A model generated the notes under the pieces. That model made no database searches, was not told the origin of the DNA, and saw only the letters and a list, made by a program, of their open reading frames with translations. Below are positions 47,814 to 58,904 of a DNA stretch of 64,000 nucleotides, piece by piece. Each line of letters starts with the position of its first letter. Position 1 is the stretch's first letter. The stretch is taken from assembly GCA_033297205.1 (NCBI GenBank), contig MU859088.1, positions 124,001-188,000 on the forward strand, written 5' to 3'. Both the position numbers and the translations under genes were made by a program. The DNA comes from Pseudoneurospora amorphoporcata. Lineage: Eukaryota > Ascomycota > Sordariomycetes > Sordariales > Sordariaceae.

Positions 47814-48471
47814 AGAGGCTTGCAGGTTCCCGTGCGTTGAGCAGCACAAGTCAAACGTGGGGAAACTTTCTTTCCATTCCAATCCACTTTCTGTGCTCTG
47901 TCCTGACTCCTGACTGGACCGGAGGAGTTCTTGCTGGTCGTGCCGCTTGGCCATTCACACTGGTGAGAGTCCTGGCAACTGTGCTGCTACACGCTATACA
48001 CTAGTTCCAAAGCCCCAAAAGTATACGTACCTAGTAGGTACCTTTCTCCCGGAGCCCGTCGCATCTTTGAAGACCCAGGGACCGCCACTACGACTGAAAG
48101 TCAATTTCACAGTCATCGGCTGCCGTCTGCGTCGTCGTCCAAACCACTACAACAACAGCTTGGTTTCTTTTGGTCGTCGTCGCCGTCGCCGTTGCAGTTC
48201 GCAGTCGCATCCCAATCCACGCTGGTCGAGAGAGCGCAGTTGAGACTGGACCGTCCGTGACCTCACTCTAGGTAGGTCTACAGTACGGGCCTACAACAGA
48301 CCACCACCAGCAGCAGCCAGCAGCTCCCGCCTCTGTCACCTGTCGGTCCTACAACCCGGAATCCCTTCCCCTCCTCCTCCACTTCTCAGACTCTTTCCCT
48401 CAGACACGCAGAGTCAACGTCAACCGCCAACGTCTCAGATCTCGCTCCTCCTCCAGTTCCTCTGTGCGACA
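47814..48471 (+). promoter_or_regulatory. 658-nt ATG-free region immediately upstream of nit-2
   Basis: No ATG occurs in any frame between 47814 and the nit-2 start codon, where about ten would be expected by chance. The distal 230 nt are C/T- and CAG/CAC-rich. This is the pattern expected of a long 5' leader kept free of upstream starts. The transcription start itself cannot be placed from sequence. Confidence 0.6.
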
Positions 48472-51400
48472 ATGGCGGCCAGCACTACAACCCCAACCGC
48501 CACGACAAGGCCGTTTTTCACCATGAATCCGACAACAACAGAGCACGACTTTCGCTTCCCGCGCAGGCCAGGCGATTCCATGGCCGGCACCGGACTTGGA
48601 GGCGCCGCCATGTCATCGTCCTCTGCCAACAACCAACACCACCCCATGAGCGCATTCAACCATCACAATGCTGCCAATGCCCGTGGTCGTGATAGCTTCG
48701 GCCGCCCGAATAATAGTATCAACGGCTTTACGGCCAACATCAACCACCAAAACAGTAATAACAACAACAGCATGAGCAACAACAGTAGAAACATCGGACA
48801 TCCCACCAGTGACTACCACACCCAGTCGGCGTCCAGCGGCGGCGCACCAGCCTATGATCTGCTCCGCTCATCCGCCTTCCCGCCTTTTCAGGACGGCCTG
48901 GCTGGCATGACCCAGAGCCCAGATGAGATGGAGAAACAGGACCCGTTGGCTACCCAGGTCTGGAGGTACTTTGCTAAGACTAAGCTGGCCCTGCCCAACC
49001 AGGAGCGCATGGAGAACTTGACTTGGCGAATGATGGCCAAGCCGCTGCAGGCCTATCGTAGGCAAATGGAGACAGACCGGTAAGTGAAAGAGAGAGACTC
49101 TTAAAAAAAGACGTCGTGTGTTGTTCCCTCGAGCGTCTGGCCAGCAAGCTAATTATAATTGCATTTGCTGTAAGAAAAAAAAGGGCACACCGTTTTTCGG
49201 AAACAGCCCCTCAAAAGTCGACAAGCGGCATCGCGCAATTGCGCAAGTCCTCGGAGCAGACCCAATCCCAGGGGTCTGACCTCATGAACCTGGACGATTT
49301 CATCAACGGCGAAAACATGGGCACGCCAGCTGGCATGTCTCTTGCGCCTTCTCCCGAAACATCCTCCAAGATGGCCGACGATAGAGCTGCTCACCACTCC
49401 ACGGCTTCAGCTATCCCTATCAAAGCTCGCAACAAGGACCAACATCAGCACATGATCCCTCAGTCTGTCCCCACGGCCCTGGACCACCCAAGGATGCAGA
49501 TCGAATTCGGCTATCTTCCTCGACACCTTCGAAAAACCAGCATCGACGAGACGAGCAAACACGTGAGTTGGCTTTCTTATCAGTTCCGCCTGCTGATCTG
49601 GTGTAATCTGGTCTGATACAATTATCCTTTGTCTAGAACCCGAACCGCAAACGCCCTGCCGATTTCTCTCCTCACGTCTCCGCCGTGACACCCAACTACG
49701 CAGCTAACGGCCTCGACGCCGATACTGATCTTCATGACTACTCGCTTGATCATACGAGCCATGGCGGCATGCAGCAGCAGCAGCAGCAAACGGCCCATTC
49801 TTCGGTTCCCTACGCTCTCGATACCGTCAACCTCGATGCCGATAGTTTTATCACCTCTGCCGGTCCCTTCCAGCAGAACTTCTCCTTCTCGCCGTCCACG
49901 TCGCCGATGGTTAGCCACGATCCATTCACGGCCATGTTTGGCCCCAACAACTCTTCTTTGCACACCGGCCCTATGAATGGCAACAACTTCTACTCGCCGC
50001 CAGCTTCCGCTTTCCAGTCGACTGCCACTACACCTCATCCCATGAACGAAGGGGGTGATAATTTCTACTTCGGCGTAGACATGCGCCAAGCTCGCCAGCA
50101 GCCTTATCGGGCAGGAAACCATGGCATGGGCAACACTATGGCTCACCAGTTCTCCTATGGCGCTAATGGAAACATGATGTTCCCGACGACTTCGGCCGGC
50201 CCAGATCCGACGCCCTCCTTTACGGCCCCGAACTCGTTTAACGGTCATATCGACCCCACCCAAGTGTTTCATAACGAACAGCCAGTCCGATCACCCGGCA
50301 TTAATCTCTTGCAGGACAGTTTGTTCACGTTCGGAGCGGAATCGGATGGAGACGAGGAGGAAGGTGGTGCATTCGCTGATCGCAACCTATCGATTTCTCA
50401 TGACTTTTCTTCCCAGGGCATGGAGGAAGCGGCATTTGATTCGTCGTCTATGGGATGGGATCCGTCTCTGCCTGGAAACTTCAGCACGCAGGCTGCGAGG
50501 TATCCTGGTGGCCCGCCAAGGAAACAGGTTACGATTGGCGCTACAACAACCGGTTATGTTGAAAACACTGGGGAGTGGGATGGAAACGGTCTTCCCAGGT
50601 CTCAGTCGCAGTCATTCCGTCAGAACGACCCGCGTAAAGAGAAAATGCCTAGGACGGCATCGACTCCGGGTCTGTCTGACAGAGTCAACCCGTTCGAGAG
50701 GCTTGTCCAGTCTACCTCCAACTCGCCACCCGCCGACGCTGGTCGTTCGTCTGGTCTTTCTTCGGTACCGGCAAGCCGGCCTTCCTCTCCTCCTCCCGGA
50801 GCGAAACAGGGCTCGACGACGAACTTGCAAGGCGCAGCTGGAAACTCGACAGACACCCCAACAACTTGCACCAACTGCTTTACCCAGACGACCCCCTTGT
50901 GGCGCCGTAACCCGGACGGACAGCCCCTTTGCAACGCCTGTGGCTTGTTCCTGAAGCTACACGGTGTCGTGAGACCACTCAGTTTGAAGACGGATGTCAT
51001 CAAGAAGCGGAACCGCGGCTCGGGAGCGAGCTTGCCTGTGGGCGGTACAAGCATGCGGTCCAAGAAGAGCGCGAGCATGAGCGCAGCGGCTCGGAAGAAC
51101 TCGACTTTGTCTATTACCTCCAACGCCAACAACCAACCAGCCGCCCGGGTGGCGACACCGCCGGCTCAGCAGCAGAACCGTGCCAGCAGCGTCAACCACG
51201 AGAGCGAGAGCCCCGCGAGTGGCCCCGCTTCGGGTGGTAACACTGCGGGTAGTACCCCCACGAGTTACCATGGGAGTGCAGGCTCTTCGAGTGGTGTTGT
51301 TAGTGGAAAAAATGTGATACCCATCGCGTCCGCGCCCCCCAAGGCTGCGCCCGGACCTGGAGCGGGTTCTATGTCTCGCCGCGATACGATTAGCTCGAAA

Positions 51401-51754
51401 CGCCAGAGGCGTCACAGCAAGAGCGCCGGAAGCGATCAGCCTGTTAGCGCCGGAGCTGTTAGCAGCAGCGGCATGGACGTCGATAGCCCCGCCAACTCGA
51501 CGGGCTCTAATGAAACAATGCCTACCTTTAACCCGGGCGGCGCCTTTTCTGGGCTTCCCCCAACGACTCAGGCCAGTCTTGGTTTTGGCAACGGATACAT
51601 CAACACCCCTCGTCCCATGGTTGGACCTGGTGGCATGATGGGAATGCCGAACGGCCAGGCTGGCCAGATGGGCCAGATGGGCGGCAGCAGTGGGCCTGGC
51701 AGCGGCCCTTCTCGTACTGGAGCCGAGTGGGAATGGCTCACGATGAGTCTCTAA
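48472..51754 (+). CDS. nit-2: GATA-family nitrogen regulatory protein NIT2 (AreA orthologue)
   Basis: Global activator of nitrogen-catabolite genes such as nitrate and purine use, acting in the nucleus at GATA sites and restrained by the repressor NMR. Three exons: 48472-49079, 49184-49562 and 49637-51754, giving 1034 aa. The first intron could instead end 9 nt earlier (exon 2 from 49175), which would add three residues. The conserved N-terminal fungal block DPLATQVWRYFAKTKL ends with NLTWRMMA. The Cys4 GATA finger starts at C740 (CTNC, 17 residues, CNAC) and is followed by the basic region TDVIKKRNRGSG. The C-terminus EWEWLTMSL is the conserved AreA/NIT2 tail that contacts NMR. Polyglutamine (six Q after GGM) and Asn-rich runs lie in the disordered N-terminal half. 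A long ATG-free leader precedes it. The downstream MFS gene converges on it. Confidence 0.97.
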
Positions 51755-53107
51755 TGTGGTGGCTACGATGCATGTGACATCGGTTTATGGATGATTCTGA
51801 TGATATTTTTTTTCGCGATAATCTTGTTCTTGGATGGTTTTCCCTGTTGGTTTCTTTGTTATGGATTTTTGTCTTTGAATGTTGCAGCAAACGGGGGCTT
51901 TGGAATTCACACAAGGCAAAGGGGCATTATGGTGTGGCAATGGCATAGACGGGTCTTGATTTTTGCTTTTATTCTGGCCGGGGGAAACGGTACGGTTGTT
52001 TGAGCTGTCGAATTCCTGACGACAGCTTTTCTGAGCATTTTCTCTCACGCACATCTCATTTCTTGGGACGCTAAGGATTGATAGAGAAAGGAGGTGGATT
52101 GTCGAGGATGGGGGATGAGAGGCCCGGCAGGGGCGGGGAAACGAGTTGAAAGGTTGGGGACGCGCTCCAGCATTTTCATCAATTTGATGACAATATTGAG
52201 GAGACGCAGGAACACAAGGACACAACATTGCCAGCGATTGTCTGCCGGGAAGTCCAGCCTGCAACCATGAAACGTGGTAGGAGGATACCCGGCTATTCAG
52301 CGAAGAAGAGCGCGCTCACAGCGGAAGATAAAGGATAAAGCAAGGCAACTTCGGGAAGAAACATACATTTGCTTCGGGCATTCGCAGTCAGAGAGAGGAA
52401 GAGGAGATGAAGGAGATGATTTAGGATGGGGACTTGACTGAACGAGCCTCGCTACTATACAACCGATCCACTGGCGATGCTTGCTTCATGCTCTCAATGG
52501 TGTGGGTGGCTGGGCCGGAATTTTTAAGTCTCGCACGTTGATGCTTTTTGTCCATGTACGAGAAAGATGATGATACCCGCAAATTTTTCTTCTTACACTT
52601 TGCCCTTTTCTGGCTGGATTGTTGTGTATGATATGTACCTTAGATACCACCACGGAGAATATCATGCAAATCCGGGTGTTGCTTGTGAAGAGTGCTTGTG
52701 AGATTTTCTTTCGTCATAGCAAATCACTCTCCAATGTCTGAACAGACAGGAGGGAAATGTATCATACAGTTGATCGCAAGAGATGAAATCTGTAGTATGG
52801 TTTATGCACTGTCATAAATCCCACAGACCCGTCTGCATGCTGGTCCCATCTGCCTTATGATAACCCCCGAAGCCATGCAAAGCGTTTTGAATCCGCAACA
52901 TATCATGCACCGAAAGACGGCAAACGTGAAAGCGTAAAAATACATGAATAAAAGAAAACGTTCGTAAGACGTCAGGGAGAGATACATATCAAATCCTCTC
53001 CACCCCCGAACCAGTTCACTCCAAGCCTCCTTTCTCTCCTTCCACCCCTTTCCCGTCAACGAAACCTTCTTCCAGTCGAACCCCCTTAGTCCATTGATTC
53101 TTTAATC
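51755..53107. other. 1.35 kb convergent intergenic region
   Basis: 3' flanks of nit-2 (plus) and the MFS gene (minus). No gene, terminator structure or repeat that I can support. Confidence 0.6.
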
Positions 53108-55227
53108 TCATGCCACTGTCACACCCTGTCCCTTTGCAGTCTTGTCATCCTGCTCAGAAACGACAGTTCGGCGGCGTACTAGCAAAAGGCCCAACATCCC
53201 AACCCCAAAGGAGACACCAACGAACACTACTAATCCCCCGAATCGTCCCTGGCAAGCAGAAACGAGGTGAGAGCCGATGGGGATGCCGGACACGCTTGCC
53301 ATGCTGACTAAGGTGTACAAGGTGCCGAAACATTGACCGAACTGGCTCCCGTTGTTGTTGTTGGAACCGCAGATACGAGCAACCAAAACGGGTTCCAGCC
53401 CCAGAACCGCGCCGCTAGAGAGACCGAAGAGCACGGCAAAAGCGGTGAAGCTACTGGGGGACATACCCGTCCGTCCTGGGTGGCGTGTGGGTGGTAACCA
53501 CGCTGCTAGCAAGACTAATGTCGCCAGGAGGGAGAATAAGATGGTGGTGTTGAACGGCCCCATGCCAGAGAAGGTAATCCTCCTCCTCCTGTTAACCTGG
53601 GAGCTAACAGATTGGGATTGGGACTGGGACTGAACACCACCACCAAAAGGAAATCCGGAAGCTAACAGCCCAGCTAGCAAGCGGCCGGCGATGGAGGAGA
53701 GGTTCACTACCAGGGTTGTGGTGCGGAAAGTAAAGCTCTGCGAGTAACCTTGGGAATAGAGGGAAGTGGCGGAGTAAAAGGTGGTAGTTGTGTAGATTGA
53801 GAGGTGGATTAGGAGGAGAGAGAGGAAGAGGAGGGCGTAAGACCTAGAAAAGAAGGGGGTGAGGGATGGGTGGAAGCTGCCAATGGCTTTTAGTGTGTTG
53901 TGCGAGGTGGCTTTTGTTGATGGTGATGCTGATGTTGAGAGGCCGGCGACCATGGGGGTGGTAGAATTTGCCGAGGCAGTCGAGGCGGAGGAAGCAGAGC
54001 TAGCCGATGAACCAGGTGATGAAGGCGCCCTTGACTTCTTTCCATTTCCCGATAAAGACAAAGTAGGCGACGTCGGCACAGAAGGAGCAGGTGACCGCAC
54101 AGAAGGAGGAGAGCGAGTCAAGAAGTTGGCGATGACGGCCAGGAAGAAGCAGATCAGCCCGAGGGTGCGAATGGTCCATGGCCAGCTGACCTCGTGGAAG
54201 AGGTTGCGAGTGGCATAGGGGAAGACGATGCCGGCTGTGGGACCGGCGGTGGTGGCGAGGCTCGTTGCGAAGGTGTAGTATTGCGGAGAGCGGCCGAAGA
54301 ATTGGTGGATGGTGACGAGAGAGGGGATGAAGAGGAAGGTGGAGGTTAGGCCGGAGAGGATGCCGAAGGCGAGGAGGATGGCCCATGTTTCTGTTTGAGA
54401 ATTAGCCTCAGTTTACTTATCATTCACATCATCCCCTTTTTCTTTTTCCCCGTCCTCCTCTTCTTCTTTTTTCGCCCCTGAGTTCCTTTCCCGCGCCCAT
54501 ACGCCAGAAAAGAGAAAGAAGGAAGTAGCTCACCACTCCTACAAGCCAGCACAACCATGCCCACCCCCAAAAACACCGTCCCGCTCAAGACCAAATACCT
54601 CGCCCCAAACCGATCCGACAGCGGACCGACATACATGCCCAACCCCAGACTGACCACAAAGTACAGGGAGAACACCCAAGCAAACGTTCCCTCGCTGATG
54701 CTCGCCACCACTTGCTCATTATCCCCAGACACGTAGTTCTGGCATATCGACAGCACTGTCAGAAGACCAAACGACGAGAAGATGGCCAGCCAGGCGCCGA
54801 CGACGGTGAGCCAGGAGCGGAGGGCGTATTTGCCTGTGGTGAAATTGTCTTCATCCGAGAAGGAGGTGGCATCGTGGTGTTGGTTTGCAGGGATCACCAC
54901 ACCGGGGGTTAGAGCGGTGAGGGAGTCGATGGAGGTATGCTGGTTTTCGTTTGACGATCGACTGCTGCTGGCATCAGGGCCGTCGTGGCCACCTAGGAGT
55001 GGGACGACTTGTGCTTTTCGTGAGGCGGCGGTTTCTGGCATTTTTGATTTGGTATCTGAGTTTGGATTCGCGGTCGGTGGTGGTTTTGTTATAGTTTGGT
55101 AGTCTGTTGTTGTCGGTACTGCTGGCTTGAGGGCAGGATCGTCGTCGAGTGTCCGACCGAGGCCGGCCTTGGTGTTCACATCAGTGTCCGTTCCTGGTGG
55201 GCAACGAGGGAAGGAGCTATTCGTCAT
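53108..55227 (-). CDS. MFS transporter, monocarboxylate-transporter (MCT/Mch) type
   Basis: Predicted polytopic membrane carrier; the substrate is unknown. Exon 1 is 55227-54534 and exon 2 is 54390-53108. The intron (54533-54391, 143 nt, donor GTGAGC) restores ACRS to ETWAILLAFGILSG. The product is 658 aa. A disordered N-terminus of about 150 residues precedes the first membrane segment (SWLTVVGAWLAIFSSFG). Typical MCT features follow: the short loop PLSDRFGARY between helices 2 and 3, paired six-helix halves, and a long Ser/Ala-rich cytoplasmic linker between the halves that contains GKKSRAPSSPGSSASS. A QSQSQSQS run sits in a later loop. The start is the first ATG in frame; the open frame extends upstream without another ATG. 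Best compared with fungal Mch-type carriers, some of which move riboflavin or unknown monocarboxylates. Confidence 0.85.
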
Positions 55228-56771
55228 GATGCGGTGATGAGTATCTGAGGATGTTTCCCGACAAGACAAGACAAAGAGGGAGAGAAAAACGAAAAGGTCT
55301 TGTAAGGGCGTCCCTTTCCTCCAAGTTCCTACACTCGAGGGAAAAGAAACCAAACGATGAAACACTTTGAACAGAAACGAAACGGAAAGGGTCGTTACCT
55401 GTCACAACACAACGGAACGAGAGATCAAAGACTGGTTTTTTGTTTGCTCTTGGTCAAGTAGCTTGGAAGAAAAAAGTATCCACAGTATCGTCACTGACGC
55501 ACAGTGTGATCGCTCGGTAAAAACGCCCAAAAGCTTGTATGCGCCGACTTCTGCTACTCCCGTCGGTTCGCGAAGATGGCGAACAATGAATGTCTGATGT
55601 AAGACCGTGTGCACATGTGTACTCAACTCCTTGTAAGTGGATAATGCCGCATTTTGGGAACCCCTGGAAGTTGGTTCTTGGACTGTGAGACTAGAGCTTA
55701 TTTGGACAAAGTGCCCGAGACAGAGCTAAAGCCTCTAGGGGTGCAAATCACTGCGACGTATGAGGTGCTTGGGAGATGGGTCTAGATCTTAGCCAGGGGC
55801 ACACTTCACTTCCTCTGGCACTTGCAGACAGTTTGCGAACGATGGAACGATTCCTCAGCTCGAATCCATCTGTGCATTCAAATAGTCCTTCCCGTCCCTG
55901 CATCCTTCCATTGTTACTTCGGAAAGGGTCACCAAGTGACATCTGTGTCACCAACCGTCACATAATCAATATCACTCCCGTCTGAGGCCCAGGGGCGCTG
56001 ACAGATGCCAACGGCCCCGTTCCCGTCATCCTGCGCCTGTTTGACAGAGAGTACACTAGCTACTCAAAGAGTGATTGGAGATGCAGTGAGCCCTTGCAGA
56101 ACTCCACGCTCGCTTGCGGGGATAAAGGCTAAAAACCCCGCTGGGTAGCCCAATTCAAGCAGAACGCTGATGGTGGACGGCTCTAAACCACCGGCGGGGT
56201 ATTATAGAACACGAGACCACCTGCGGTTCAATATCTCCGCACCTAGGCTTTACCAAAAACGAAGCTAGGGCTTGCCGTCTAGCGAGTGCCGTGAAGCAGG
56301 AACCATTTGGATAATTGATTCCAGGCACCGGCCGTGGCCCAATGTACCCGGGTTGTGTTCTTCTGCCGACGCCTTGGGCTAGACAACGGAAATCGGCACT
56401 GTCCGTTCCCTTCTCTTGCTGGCATTTGCCAACGAGCTATTTCATGCCGAGCATGAGGTCCACCATGTTATTCGGCGAAGCGTGTTCTGCATCAGCTGAA
56501 TGTTGCTGATAACGTAGTGAGGCGAAGCACATAGGTCTCGACCCTCGAATGCCAAGGCGGAGCTTGTTCCAACAGCTCGGTTAGCCATGAGGTTCTCGGT
56601 AGTCGTTGTCGCATTGTCAAGGCCATCGCCAAGTTTAATCTGACAGCAACAGAGTGGCTTGAGAAACACGTGCCGAAGCGCATGGCCTGATGTGGAGGTA
56701 TGATGTCGATTGGTGAACCATACATTGCCAGACTCCTATTCGCCCTCGGAAAGCTTTCGATGCGCCATCTT
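55228..56771. other. 1.5 kb between MFS start and WBP11-like 3' end
   Basis: Promoter/leader of the MFS gene and 3' flank of the WBP11-like gene, both minus strand. No supportable gene. Confidence 0.55.
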
Positions 56772-57709
56772 TTAGTGTTCTTCTTCCGCCTCTTCCAGGG
56801 TAACCCCACGTGGACCAGCGTTCTGGCTGGCTTCCAATCCATGAGACGACTGTCCTGCCGGCTGGGAGGTCTTCAGGTATCCTGCCCTTTCAAGTTGGTC
56901 GGCTTCTTCTGGTTCCATGAGGCCTCCCTTCCCCTGGCCCTTTTCCAGCTTCAGCAGGACATTGGTCGGTACAAATGCGCTGACGGCCTCCTTTCGAAGG
57001 TCGCGGACCATAGGCTTGGCTTCGTACACAGTCTTGACCTCAACCACCGGGGCCTTTGGCTTGTCGGTCTTCTGGTCTTCCTGTTGCTGCTGATGTCCTC
57101 TGCCTTCGCCGACTGGCTCGTGGTTCGCGTTCGTAGCCCGCTTTGCCCTGCGCTTGGCAAACCACTCGTCTAGGATTTCCTTGGGGATAGGTGGAGGAGT
57201 GTCGCGTGGCATCGGTATCCTTTTGACATCTTCGGGCACGTCGCTGTCGCTAGACTCTTCGTCTTCCCGTCGTCGCTTTCCGAGGGCTCCGTCGCGTCGT
57301 GGTCCGTGGCCGAAGGTGGGCGCTTTGTCGCCTAGTGCCTCTCTGGCCTTCTTGACAGCCTTGAGATCCTTTTCGAGGGCCTCGAGGACCTGCTCCTCGT
57401 GCGAGGTGAGCTTGCCTCCCTTTTCTTCCTTGATCTTTTTTAGGTCGTCGATCTGTTGCTGGATCTTTTCGGGATTTCGTCTCGCGAGCTGTTCATTTCG
57501 CTTTGCCTGCTGCTGCGCCTTTCCTGTACCATATGGGTTTGTCGTTAGTGTCGCTTGCACGTATGGTCCAAATATCGTCTTGGAGCGGGTGAAGATGAGA
57601 GAGAGAGAGAGAGAGTGGTGTCTTGTATTTATTTACCCTTCTTGATTTCCTTGGCCTTGTCAGCTTTGCGCTGGGCTTGGACGGGATTGTAGTTTTTCTC
57701 CTTGGGCAT
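56772..57709 (-). CDS. WBP11-like (WW domain-binding protein 11) splicing-associated protein
   Basis: WBP11-family proteins are nuclear, bind WW domains through proline-rich motifs and associate with the spliceosome. Exon 1 is 57709-57637 and exon 2 is 57523-56772, giving 274 aa. The 113-nt intron (57636-57524) has donor GTAAAT and acceptor TACAG. Joining gives the family N-terminus MPKEKNYNPVQAQRKADKAK followed by KAQQQAKRNEQLARRNPEKI, which identifies the Wbp11 domain. A charged coiled-coil follows (IDDLKKIKEEKGG to about residue 85), then an acidic nuclear-signal-like GKRRREDEESSDSD and a proline stretch MPRDTPPPIPKE that could bind WW domains. It is shorter than animal WBP11 and lacks the long Pro/Gly-rich tail. 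The intron carries a (GA)n tract. The gene is divergent from dbf-2. Confidence 0.85.
57597..57615. repeat. (GA)n microsatellite in the WBP11-like intron
   Basis: Nineteen nt of perfect alternating GA on the plus strand. It reads as a pyrimidine (TC)n run in the transcript sense and begins 22 nt inside the 5' end of the intron of the minus-strand WBP11-like gene. Confidence 0.9.
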
Positions 57710-58904
57710 TGCGGCGGTGCTATGTCCTGGCTTGTTTATCTCGGTGGGTTGTGTAGCCTGTGCCTAAGGTATACTCGTCTGGATGATGGCGCAAAAAGAT
57801 TGACAGCACCGCAATTTAACGGATGGAGCTTTCTGGAGCACAATGACGCGTTAGTGCACGGCTGCCAAGAACACTTCAGCGCGCGGTCCACCTAAAGGAG
57901 TCGCGGTCGAAAATCCGGTCTGCCAGCCCCTTCCGGCCCCCCTTCTGACCCCGCGATTTGGGGCCATTGGGGACCCATTGGCACCCAAAGGGCCACTGTA
58001 CCGCACCCACTGACACCCAATTCCATTCCTGAATGGCCGTTGCCGGGGTTTCGCTGCGACTGCCATCCGTTTGTTGATATTTGCCCCGCCTTTGTCCCTT
58101 CAGGTTCGTTCGTTCGTCTCCCGCTCCTGCCCAATTGCCAGGGAGAACTTGTCTCAGCATTGCTGCACTTGCCCGTCGTTGCTATTGCTTGTTTTTCCAT
58201 CAAGGAATTGCATGATTAATTTTCGGTTTCCACTGGCGACCAACATCTATTTCTGTCCTCTGACAACAAACTCTTAACGGCAGCTGTCCCTTTTTTTTTT
58301 TTTTTTTTTTTTTTTTGCAACATCACGGACACGGCATCGCGACCAGCTCACTCTCCCATAATTGTACACAGTACTTCTACAACATTACAAGACCAGCAGC
58401 TACAAGCAACCCCCCCCGCGCCATTCCAATATCGCGGCCCCCTCTCGGCTTGTTTTCAGCTGTCTCTTTTGCAGTCCCCATATCCACCTGGGATCAGACA
58501 CTGGACTGCCTTTTATTGTTGCATCTGGCAACTGAGCATTCTAATCATCCATTTATCCTCCTGCATCATTCATCCAAGCTTTCCCACCGCGTCCCTGCTT
58601 CGCTTGTCCTGCCTTGCAGCCGCGCAGACAGCACCGATACAGACAGCGAGACGACTCCAGCACACCGACTGACACCGACTCGCTATCCATCCCCACGGTG
58701 TTCCCCTGTACCGCTGCCTGTCCGCTACTGCAGGTGGAGGCTGAGATCGCCCAAGCAAGTCAGCCCTACCTTGCTCCGTTTCTGGACTTTGGCATCAGTG
58801 CCCGTGCTCTCCAGGACAGCACATCTCTAGTACACCGTCTCGGGACTATTCTCCCCTGAATACGTGCAGCCTGACACTGGTGCTTTCTGGCATAGCTTTC
58901 AGTC
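57710..58904. promoter_or_regulatory. 1.2 kb divergent promoter region between WBP11-like and dbf-2
   Basis: Separates two divergently transcribed genes. It contains a T26 tract at 58291-58316 and, from 58215 to 58904, no ATG in any plus-strand frame over 690 nt, which is far below chance and suggests a long uORF-free leader for dbf-2. Confidence 0.6.
58291..58316. repeat. 26-nt poly(T) tract
   Basis: Uninterrupted run of 26 T in the divergent WBP11-like/dbf-2 promoter. Such tracts commonly exclude nucleosomes in fungal promoters; here that role is inference. Confidence 0.95.

Noticed and set aside
49622..50272. 216-codon open frame opposite nit-2 exon 3
   Set aside because: Antisense shadow; poly-Leu region is the complement of the CAG (Gln) run in NIT2.
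56229..56250. GCGGTTCAATATCTCCGC resembling a tRNA T-arm
   Set aside because: The loop is 10 nt rather than 7, and no D-arm, anticodon arm or acceptor stem can be built around it.
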